Below are positions 9,118-17,091 of a stretch of DNA of 19,304 bases, in pieces. Location of the stretch: positions 2,501-21,804 of the forward strand of contig JADHZB010001770.1 of NCBI GenBank assembly GCA_015657535.1, in the 5' to 3' direction. Source of the DNA: Nephromyces sp. MM_2019. Taxonomy: Eukaryota > Apicomplexa > Aconoidasida > Nephromycida. Below the pieces are notes generated by a model. That model ran no database searches. It worked only from the letters and a program-made list of their open reading frames with translations, and was not told the DNA's origin. Numbering within the stretch: position 1 is the stretch's first letter; every line of letters begins with the position of its first letter. Position numbers and translations under genes: made by a program.

Positions 9118-11253
9118 ATGTATACTCTCCAAGCTTATTCACTTGCTTTTATTTTTACAATTCCTTCTCTTTTGTTCATTTTAGTAAGAGCTGAAGAGTG
9201 GCCCGATACACTTCTCACCGACAAGAAATTTTTGAGTGAAATATACTCCATTGATAATGGTGATCGTTATGGAAGAGTTAAGGTTTCTGACAAAAGACAA
9301 AATGATGCCGAATATGAATACTATGAAGCATCTGGTATGATGTGTACAACCGTTGAATTTCAGCCCTATTCCATATTCCATGGTGACAAAAAAGCATACT
9401 TTAGTATGGAGAGCTTTAATGAACAGACCCAAGACTACATGGGTTTTCTCGTCACACCAAATCACATTGGAAAACAAACAGACCTTAATGTCCTATCTGC
9501 TATGTCTGCCTTTTCAATTAATCATGGTAATGAACACAATCAATACTGTGTCCGAGATTTTGCTCACTATGGTGAAGACCCAGATCAATCGAGATATGGT
9601 ATGACCAAACGTTTTGATCAGAGCAATGCTCAATTTGATTGGATCCATCTCTCTCATGAAAAATTTGGAACAAGAATTTTTATGGGAAATAGACAGACTT
9701 ATGGGTGTATCCCAGTTGAACTTGGCAAAGAGTTCACCGATGAAGAATATACTTTTCATGCTACCGTGGAACATAATGAGTTCCATCATTCACATGATGG
9801 GCAGTACCAATTCCACTACGATACTGTATGGACCGAAAGAGTAAATTCAACAGCAATTAATGCTTGTTGGGCAGATGTCAAGCAATGGAATAGAACACAT
9901 AGACCTGTATATATCCAACTCATTGCCATACCCAAGTCTAGTGGTTCTAAAGCCCCTACATTTGGACCCAAACCAAATATCGATTACGAAGCAGATACCT
10001 ACACATTCCAATGGTCTTCAAATTCAAGTGTAACAACAACTTGTGTAGATATTCCCTTTAAAAAGGAATATTCATTTGTACCTTTTATGTTTGCTAGTGT
10101 AGAATTGGTACATCCACCCCACTCCGATGATACTTTGTACTACGATCAAGCCACTACCATATGGGTTGAAAATGCTGGTACTAATGGTATGCAAGTATGT
10201 GTATCTGAACTTTATTGGGCTGATAAAAATAAGATGACTGATGAAACAATCAGAATACATTACTTAGTAGTTGAAAATACCTTACCTGAAGATCAACCAG
10301 CCACTCAAACAGCCCAATCACTAACAGTTTTAAGAGGTTTTGACCCAGAAAAGGTATTGAATGCTGAACAAACCGAATTTACTGAAGAGTTTATGAATGA
10401 TACTCAAGCTTGGATAGAGGGAATATTGGGAAGATCGTATGGTAAGGACATGAAAAAATACTTCTTCTCAGATTACAAGGAGGGTGCGCTTGATACAACT
10501 ATTTACTATCATCTATTTGATCAACCTAACCCAAGTAGTCTTATGCAGAAATATTATGGCCACATTAGGGCTAATCTTAGAGAAGATGAGACATGTGAAA
10601 CAATCTCAGGTGCTAAGGTTTGTGATACTAGATTTTATTTTGAGGCTACTCAATTGGACTCCACTTACTTTAAGAAGTATGAGTCAAAAGATGTGAGCAT
10701 ACAAGTTCCCCTTAAGTCATGTGGTGGTACTTGTGTTTTCGGTAGAAATAAGGTATATGATTGTCAACCATACGAGTGTAATGGATATGGTGGAGACCAA
10801 TTCCTTATTCGTGAAATTGTCATTGAAGCATTTGATGCCGCCCCTAAGTGTAACGAAGAGGGACTTCGTATTATGTCTCCCTGTAACACACAATTTGAGG
10901 TAAGTGATTACAATCTCTATGAAGTCGCACCAGAAGATGGCTACTCTATGGCATATTTTATGGAAAGATACCCTGAATCACCTAATAATGGAAGTGGTGG
11001 TAATGGAAATGGTGGAAATGGAAGTGATGGAAATGGAGATGGTAAAGGGGGCGATGGTGAACAAAAAGAAAATTATGAAGGAGAAGAGAGTTCAGGTGTA
11101 TCCGGTGCATTGCTTGGTGGTATAATAGCTTTGTTTGTCGTGCTAATGATTGGAGAGTATTTCTTAGTAAGGCATTACATGAATGCTAAAGCCAAGAGAT
11201 TTTCTTTCCATAATGTAATGTCCAATAAGGGATCACAAAATAATTTTGTTTAG
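9118..11253 (+). CDS. Surface protein with three H-type-lectin-like modules, paralogue A
   Basis: Predicted type I membrane glycoprotein of 711 residues, intronless. The first ATG in frame is 9118 (CAACACAATG) and gives a clean signal peptide (residues 1-25, ending LVRA). Three modules follow, each bounded by a cysteine pair: C76-C144, C197-C250 and C309-C361, each ending C-[VW]-x-[DE]. The last two have near-equal cysteine spacing (53 and 52) and share C-[IV]-x-[IV]-x-[FL]-x-KE-[FY]-[ST]. The strand pattern and the closing VYIQLIAI-type strand resemble H-type lectin domains; this is my fold inference. Residues 400-515 alternate strands and helices in a SEA-like way. Residues 535-589 are cysteine-rich (SCGGTC, DCQPYEC, then YGG). 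Residues 620-660 form a Gly/Asn then acidic stalk, 660-684 a transmembrane helix, and 685-711 a short basic tail. Likely N-glycosylation sites include N243, N258, N302 and N427. Its probable role is ligand binding or adhesion at the cell surface; the ligand is unknown. Confidence 0.85.
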   Translation: MYTLQAYSLAFIFTIPSLLFILVRAEEWPDTLLTDKKFLSEIYSIDNGDRYGRVKVSDKRQNDAEYEYYEASGMMCTTVEFQPYSIFHGDKKAYFSMESFNEQTQDYMGFLVTPNHIGKQTDLNVLSAMSAFSINHGNEHNQYCVRDFAHYGEDPDQSRYGMTKRFDQSNAQFDWIHLSHEKFGTRIFMGNRQTYGCIPVELGKEFTDEEYTFHATVEHNEFHHSHDGQYQFHYDTVWTERVNSTAINACWADVKQWNRTHRPVYIQLIAIPKSSGSKAPTFGPKPNIDYEADTYTFQWSSNSSVTTTCVDIPFKKEYSFVPFMFASVELVHPPHSDDTLYYDQATTIWVENAGTNGMQVCVSELYWADKNKMTDETIRIHYLVVENTLPEDQPATQTAQSLTVLRGFDPEKVLNAEQTEFTEEFMNDTQAWIEGILGRSYGKDMKKYFFSDYKEGALDTTIYYHLFDQPNPSSLMQKYYGHIRANLREDETCETISGAKVCDTRFYFEATQLDSTYFKKYESKDVSIQVPLKSCGGTCVFGRNKVYDCQPYECNGYGGDQFLIREIVIEAFDAAPKCNEEGLRIMSPCNTQFEVSDYNLYEVAPEDGYSMAYFMERYPESPNNGSGGNGNGGNGSDGNGDGKGGDGEQKENYEGEESSGVSGALLGGIIALFVVLMIGEYFLVRHYMNAKAKRFSFHNVMSNKGSQNNFV

Positions 11254-12138
11254 ATCATAGGGATGACATAACAATCAATATGTTCTGCATCACGATGGTA
11301 ATATAATATGATAGTTATAGTACTGTTGCAAGCTAAATCTTCACTGGCATCATGTTTACTATAACAATTCTCTGTTCATAAATAGTTTTAAAATTAATAT
11401 TTTTTCCTAACTATCAATTTATCTTCTATTAACTATATACAATACACAAATGATGAAAAAATTATATTGATGATTTTCATTTAAGCTGTGAAGCAAATTT
11501 TTATAAAAATACTTAAATTGAGGGTAATTCCTTGTATAAATTGAATTATTTTTGTTTATTATATATTTTTTTATGAAGTTAGGTACAGTTCACAATAAAA
11601 TTACACATTAAATTCCTGTACTAGTGCTACTTTTCCATACCCTAGAAATTTTTTCAGTGGTTTATATTAGCTGCTTTATAAGAAAAATTTTAGTTTCTTT
11701 TTATTAGAATTTCTAACAATTTCTTTATATTTGATTCTATTCGATAATTATTATCATATAGATTCTAAGATTTATTTTCATCATTTTAGGGAATATAAAT
11801 CCATTTTAGTGTAAACTAATAAATTATATACATAAGACATCCTAACTTTAAAGTTCAAATCGAATGATGATACAACACTAACAAAATGAAATTGTATTAT
11901 TAATTTATTTGTTAATGATTGAGTAATAAAAAATATATAAACTGTTGTAATTTACCTTTATACATCTATTTATTCATTTATTGTATTAACAAGTATAGAT
12001 ATTTCCATATGTTTATTCAGATGTGTATTTCTGTATGATATAATTATTTTAATACGTGTATTCTAATGTGTTAATTGAAATAATATATATAACATGTTTC
12101 TGTGATTGACTAGAAATTTTACCAAGAAAATTTATTTT

Positions 12139-12200
12139 CATTGACCACCTCAAGAATAAGTGTATTAAGCCATTGACCACCTCAAGAATAAATATATCAA
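12139..12200. repeat. 32-bp tandem direct repeat, two copies
   Basis: CATTGACCACCTCAAGAATA occurs at 12139 and again at 12171, an exact 32-base step. The rest of the unit is similar (GTGTATTAAGC against ATATATCAAGC). It is more complex than the microsatellites elsewhere. Function unknown. Confidence 0.85.
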
Positions 12201-12484
12201 GCTAGAATAGATAGATATCCTTAGATATGTATATTTATGTTCATTTACTATTTTATCTGAAATAATACTAAAATTTTATTGCTTTTTCTTCCTAGTAATA
12301 AAAAACAAATTGAAACTATTAAGTAAACGTTCCCTAACATAATAAATATCTATATTATCACTTGCACTAGGATTAAAGTAGGAGTTTTGAAGTACATAAA
12401 AAACAGTTAGTATACTATCCAATGATATACAGGCCATCGAAATTTACTCCTTTATTTTGCTATCTAAGCTTGTAAAACCTTAGC

Positions 12485-12806
12485 CACGTGCTGGTTTTAT
12501 TTACATTTTGGAATATCTTTCATTAGAGAATGTTAACTTTTAAAAATCATAGAATATGAGAAATTTGAAGTTTCAAAAATACTATTTTCTAAGGATAGTT
12601 GCATTAATTTATCACTCGCACCCCCGAAACTATAATATATTCACGAACTCAAGGTTAGAAAGAAAAATTGAAGCAAACACTACTTGTTCCATATTCCTAA
12701 TTATTTTTCGTACATACTTCTGGAGCGTGTTGTGCTTGGGGGTAGAGGAACTATCCAAAGTTATATGTGAACTAATGATCACTCACCAAACCAACATGTA
12801 CACGTG
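12485..12806. promoter_or_regulatory. Pair of CACGTG palindromes upstream of paralogue B
   Basis: CACGTG occurs at 12485-12490 (in CCACGTGC) and 12801-12806 (in ACACGTGG), 316 bases apart, and I did not notice it elsewhere in the window. The core is a known eukaryotic bHLH or bZIP target, but relevance here is a guess based on sequence and position only. Confidence 0.2.
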
Positions 12807-12942
12807 GCGTGGTGAGTTTTACCTAACATTTTATGGGTGTTCAGTTGCACCAAAATCTCGTTCAAACAATGTTGAGCACTAGTAGTTAACTTCTACCCAT
12901 AAAAAGGCTTGATAGATAAAAGTTATTGAAAAAAAGAGTGAA

Positions 12943-12960
12943 GCACCTTTCCTGAGGTGC
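12943..12960. other. Short inverted repeat GCACCT-TTCCTG-AGGTGC
   Basis: A perfect six-base stem with a six-base loop in AT-rich DNA, about 560 bases upstream of the second surface-protein gene. It could be a dimeric protein-binding site or a small hairpin in a transcript; no downstream T tract suggests a terminator role. Confidence 0.35.
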
Positions 12961-13140
12961 AAAATTATTTTTAGATTCTCATATGCTAAACATGGCAAAC
13001 TGTTAACGCTATCTGAATCAATCAAGTTTGACACATCAATTATAGTTATATAAGCAAATGGAAATCTAGCACCACCAGTTCAAATTTCAATAAATATCAA
13101 TTAGCATATTCGTATATACACAGCTTTGACAATAGCAATT

Positions 13141-13428
13141 ATGTGCTTGCGTAATTTATTTCAAATTTTTCTTTTCTTTAAGTTTGTTTTTATCTCCACA
13201 GCCAGTTTTCAACCTACACTGTTGTTTCCAAAATTTCATTTCCTTAGCTACAAAAATCACAACTATATGAGCGATGATGCTATTTCAAATTCTAATATAT
13301 CCAAGTCTAATAATAACAATCACCAATTAGCTCAAGAACCTATTTATCCCTCTTGCTCCAGGCATTGCAAAACAATTACTACAAAATTTTTTATTCTTTT
13401 TAATTTTTCAATAGTAAAACATAAATAA
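13141..13428 (+). CDS. Possible small secreted protein or 5' exon upstream of paralogue B
   Basis: Not recognised. An ATG at 13141 opens 95 codons ending TAA at 13428, 95 bases before the ATG of the next gene. Residues 1-23 (MCLRNLFQIFLFFKFVFIST) look like a signal peptide. The middle is Asn/Ser-rich (SNSNISKSNNNNHQ), and a CSRHC pair and a hydrophobic end follow. An alternative reading is that this is 5' untranslated sequence of the gene at 13524: TTTATCCCTCTTGCTCCAG near 13345-13363 is a strong acceptor-like sequence, so part of the frame could be intron. Short AT-rich frames of this length arise by chance, and the signal-like start is the only positive evidence. Confidence 0.25.
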   Translation: MCLRNLFQIFLFFKFVFISTASFQPTLLFPKFHFLSYKNHNYMSDDAISNSNISKSNNNNHQLAQEPIYPSCSRHCKTITTKFFILFNFSIVKHK

Positions 13429-13523
13429 AATTCTTCTTCTAGACAATTGTCAACTTCTAAACTATTACACATTATTTTAAACTATTTTCTGTAATTTACA
13501 CACAATTTTGTAGTAAATACATA

Positions 13524-15662
13524 ATGACTACAGCACCAGTTTTTACCACTATACTTTCTGTTACAATATTCATTTTTTTGCTGTGCACATACACTATCGC
13601 AGAAGAAAAAAGGGATAAGATAAATCCTAAGGATAGATGGGCCACCGCGATAAACTCGATTGATAATGGCGATCGCTATGGAAGAATCAGGGTAGCTGAC
13701 ACAAGACAAAACGATGAAGAGTATAAATACTTCACTGATTCCGGCATAATGTGCACAACTATTGACTTCCAACCCTATTCACTTTTCCATGAACATGATG
13801 ATACCTACTTCACAATGGACGCTTTCAATAGTGTTACTCATGATCATATGGGATTCATGGTTACTGCAAATCACTTAGGAAAGCAAGTTGAGGTTGATAA
13901 ATTGACAGCAATGACAGCTTTCTCAATTCATCATGGTAATAACCATAATCAATTTTGTGTACGAGATTTTGCTCATTTTGGTGAAAAAGTAAGAGATTAC
14001 ATGTTTGGTCCAATGAACAAACATTTCGATCAACAAGATTCTCAATTTGATTGGATTAATCTCCCCCGTGGTAAATTCGGATCAAAGGTCTACATGGGAA
14101 ATAAACAATCATATGGTTGTGTTCCATTTGAAATTGGATCTGAATACACAGATGAAGATTATAGCTTTTTCGTCTCTTTGGATCATTTAGAATTCGTAAC
14201 CACTCACTATGGAGTAAATGCATTTCACTACGACGCCGTGTGGGTCGAAAGACAAGATGAGAGAACAGTTTCTGCATGTTGGGCAGACATTGATGAATGG
14301 GATGGGACGCATTCAGAAGTTTATATTCAAATGATTATCATTCCTAAAACTAGTGGTCCCAAAGCTCCTACAACTGGACCCAAACCAAATGTCGATTATG
14401 AAGTTGATACTTATACATTTGAATGGTCTTCTGATAACGATGTAAAAGTAACTTGTGTCGATATTCCCTTCAAGAAGGAATACTCATTCATACCCTACAT
14501 GTTTGCTACGGTAGAATTGCCACATATGCCAAGTAGTAACGACACTTCATTTCATAACCAGGCTACTACCACATGGGTTGAAAATGCCAGCCCTAATTCT
14601 ATGCAAGTTTGTGTAAGTGAACAATTCTGGGCTGATCAAACTAAAAAGGCTAAAGAACAAGTGAAAGTACACTACATGGTAGTTGAAAACACTATAGCCG
14701 AAGATGAAACACCGAAACAAACTGGTGAAATGCAGGTAGTTTTCAAAAACTTCGACCCAACTAAAATATTTAAGGAGAATTCAACTGATTACACAGATGC
14801 ATTCTACGAGGACGCTCATGCTTGGGTAAATAAAGCCATGGGAAAAGATTTTGGTGACCAAATGAAGATGTACATTGTTCCAGAACACTTCGAAACAGAA
14901 GATGAAACAAATTTTCCCCAGGTTTATTTTTATTTCACTCTTTTTGATCAGGAAGATCCAGAAACATATATGAAGGCATTCAATAAATATATGGATGATC
15001 ACATAACCATAGAAAAAGTAAATGAACGTAAAGATAGAAGAGGAAATGATATATGGGATGAGATTTATATATTCACTCCTAATGCACAAGATAATACTGC
15101 CTTCTTTTCTAACTATGGACCTGTTGAAGAACGCTTTGAGATTCCATCTAAAGCGTATGGTGGTACATGTGCTTATGGTAGGAATACAGTAGGTGAATGT
15201 TCTGCATATAAATGCGATTTTTATGGTGGTACCCAAACTCTCTCACGTGAAGTTGTAAAAGAAGAATTTGGTAATGCACCTACGTGTCAAAATAATATGA
15301 ATATGACAAGTTTCTGCAAATCAGAATTCTCAGCAACTGAATTCAAGACCTATGAGGTGAAACCTTTAAATGATTCTACATGGGAAATGGAATATTTCAT
15401 GGAACGTTATGATACAACCAAAGAAGACCCAATTCCAGACACCAACCCAGACCCAATTCCAGACACCAACCCAGACCCAAAAACAGAAGAAGAAGAAGCC
15501 AGTAATGGTGGTGGTGTATCTACAGTTGTATTTGTTATAGTTGTTGTTGCATTTGTAATAGTTATGATTGGTGAATACTTTGTAGTATCAAGCTATTTTC
15601 AAAAAAAAACTCGGAAAGCTTTCTATGTCGGATCTAGTGAAATGCAGCCACGATATGTGTAA
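13524..15662 (+). CDS. Surface protein with three H-type-lectin-like modules, paralogue B
   Basis: This tandem paralogue of the gene at 9118 encodes 712 residues with no intron. It is collinear with A along the whole length, with long shared blocks such as the segment around SIDNGDRYGR, HNQ-CVRDFAH, KPN-DYE-DTYTF and CVDIPFKKEYSF. The signal peptide is residues 1-26 (ending TIA). Module cysteine pairs are C77-C145, C199-C252 and C311-C363, with spacings of 68, 53 and 52 that match A exactly. A possible SEA-like region lies at about 402-525 and a cysteine-rich region at 549-598 (GGTC, ECSAYKC, then YGG). The stalk at 634-662 differs from A: a tandem DPIPDTNP octapeptide, then an acidic run. 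The transmembrane helix is about 664-688, ending in the same MIGEYF motif, with a short basic tail. B has 11 mature cysteines against 14 in A, lacking equivalents of A C493, C502 and C535, so one B cysteine may be unpaired. Its probable role is adhesion or ligand binding at the surface. Confidence 0.85.
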   Translation: MTTAPVFTTILSVTIFIFLLCTYTIAEEKRDKINPKDRWATAINSIDNGDRYGRIRVADTRQNDEEYKYFTDSGIMCTTIDFQPYSLFHEHDDTYFTMDAFNSVTHDHMGFMVTANHLGKQVEVDKLTAMTAFSIHHGNNHNQFCVRDFAHFGEKVRDYMFGPMNKHFDQQDSQFDWINLPRGKFGSKVYMGNKQSYGCVPFEIGSEYTDEDYSFFVSLDHLEFVTTHYGVNAFHYDAVWVERQDERTVSACWADIDEWDGTHSEVYIQMIIIPKTSGPKAPTTGPKPNVDYEVDTYTFEWSSDNDVKVTCVDIPFKKEYSFIPYMFATVELPHMPSSNDTSFHNQATTTWVENASPNSMQVCVSEQFWADQTKKAKEQVKVHYMVVENTIAEDETPKQTGEMQVVFKNFDPTKIFKENSTDYTDAFYEDAHAWVNKAMGKDFGDQMKMYIVPEHFETEDETNFPQVYFYFTLFDQEDPETYMKAFNKYMDDHITIEKVNERKDRRGNDIWDEIYIFTPNAQDNTAFFSNYGPVEERFEIPSKAYGGTCAYGRNTVGECSAYKCDFYGGTQTLSREVVKEEFGNAPTCQNNMNMTSFCKSEFSATEFKTYEVKPLNDSTWEMEYFMERYDTTKEDPIPDTNPDPIPDTNPDPKTEEEEASNGGGVSTVVFVIVVVAFVIVMIGEYFVVSSYFQKKTRKAFYVGSSEMQPRYV
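15429..15476 (+). repeat. 24-bp in-frame tandem repeat in the stalk of paralogue B
   Basis: GACCCAATTCCAGACACCAA plus CCCA is repeated exactly twice, coding for DPIPDTNP twice and followed by a partial third copy (DP). The unit is a multiple of three, so stalk length can change without losing frame. Paralogue A has an unrelated Gly/Asn-rich stalk here. Confidence 0.9.
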
Positions 15663-17091
15663 AGAGTCTCAATAGGTCTGAAGCATAACACTGTTGGATT
15701 TAAACAGTATGATTTACGGTTTGAAAAACATCTAAAGGTATATAGAATATTCGTTTGAGTTACTATACACAAAGCAAACTACCACATTTAAAACATCTAT
15801 GATCTCTACCTATAAAATTTTCTGGTACACATGTTAAATATACAAAAACTAATTTTATACATAAATTTTATTCATGGACAGAACTATTTAAAGATGTAGT
15901 TTCTTGCTATTATTAGAAAATATTTTCAAAATATATATTAAATTAATAAATCGTAATTTTAATTTTGTTTAATTACAAATATTCAATTGAAAATTTTAAC
16001 TACATATGGACAAAACATTATGAATTCCCTTTATGGGGAATATTTCTTTTCATTAATTATAAAATTTATGTTAAACACATACAAGAGTTTGATTTACATA
16101 CACACATAAACATATTTATTTTTTTTGTCGAATTTAACCAAATAGTTTGAAACAGCCAATAAAATTTACTCACAGACATGTATGCAATATATATATATAT
16201 ACAAATTGTGTAAAAAAATAATTTCCTACACATTAATTTTTTCAACTTTTTTTAATATTTTTGAGCTTTCGTGCTCTTGCACTTTTAATGTACTGACTTA
16301 TATTTCACACTTCCTGTTATAAATTATTATAATTGCCATATAGTACTCGAAAAATTTAAAAACCTTAAAATAGATTTTTATTCAGTTTTATTTATATATA
16401 TATATATGTGTAACAATTGTATAGTTGGGTATGATGTATTCTGTTTGTATGATATATTCATTGTGATAGTGTTTATGTGTATAATGTGCGCATATTATTA
16501 TAGTATGTGAAGATGAATTATGATTTTATTTGTGTGTGTATAATGATTTTATTTGTGTGTGTATTATGATTTTATTTGTGTGTGTATTATGATTTTATTT
16601 GTGTATATGTTATATATTACAAGTATGTGTAATTTAGATTAGATTGAATAGAATGTATTGATTTATCTAATCAGCTCAAGAGTAGATGTGTAATAATTAA
16701 TAAATTAAATAATAGATAAAATAAACATTGAGGGTTTACTAGTAAGATTATATATGTAGTTAAATCAATTGTGCTTTTTAAAAAATATATTTTTGAATAA
16801 TAACTTGCAATATATAATCATATGAATTTTGTGTGTATGCTTAGATCAATGAATAAATAAATATAATTAAATAATAATTATAATTTGCTTATAATTATTT
16901 TTTATAGGAGTTGAATGTGTTAAATATTTCTAAAGTAGGATTCAGTTTATTAGTTATTTCATTAGTATTAATTGTGACTATATAAAGATGTATAATAAGT
17001 ATGAATGTGTGTGTGTAACTATATAACATATAAGAATATATATGCGTGTTGTTATTTCGAGAGATTTTTCTCTTTATTTTGGATACTTTAA
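15663..17091. other. AT-rich intergenic region between convergent genes
   Basis: This lies between the 3' ends of the plus-strand surface gene and the minus-strand spliced gene. It contains AT-rich DNA, TA runs at 16188-16201 and 16389-16406, and a 23-bp tandem repeat at 16521-16612. CA/TG repeats reappear from about 16.4 kb rightwards. The open frames are short, lack an ATG or are made of repeat residues. I see no gene. Confidence 0.55.
16521..16612. repeat. 23-bp tandem repeat, four copies
   Basis: TGATTTTATTTGTGTGTGTA recurs at 16521, 16544, 16567 and 16590, an exact 23-base step with TTA/TAA joins; the last copy is diverged. It lies in intergenic DNA beyond the 3' end of the minus-strand gene. 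Confidence 0.9.

Larger units (their letters stand above)
11254..13140. other. Intergenic region between the two surface-protein genes
   Basis: AT-rich, with almost none of the CA/TG runs seen in the flanks. It includes a 32-bp direct repeat at 12139-12200, two CACGTG palindromes (12485-12490 and 12801-12806) and a GCACCT/AGGTGC inverted repeat near 12943. The stretch 12480-12900 is less AT-rich than its surroundings and has a 108-codon open frame from an ATG at 12556 to 12882. Its product has no signal peptide, recognisable motif or similarity to the neighbours, so I do not call it a gene. The 3' untranslated region of the upstream gene and the promoter of the next should both be here. Confidence 0.5.

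Noticed and set aside
9190..10250. Apicomplexan 6-Cys (s48/45) domain as an explanation for the six head cysteines
   Set aside because: The cysteines fall as one pair per module with module repeats of about 112-121 residues, not six within one domain; the closing strand pattern fits an H-type-lectin-like module better.
12556..12882. 108-codon plus-strand frame with ATG
   Set aside because: No signal peptide, motif or similarity to neighbours was visible; left as a note in the intergenic entry because local composition is slightly less AT-rich.
14781..15236. 151-codon minus-strand frame inside paralogue B
   Set aside because: It is antisense to a well-supported gene; residue content (I, F, C rich) is what the reverse complement of this coding sequence gives.
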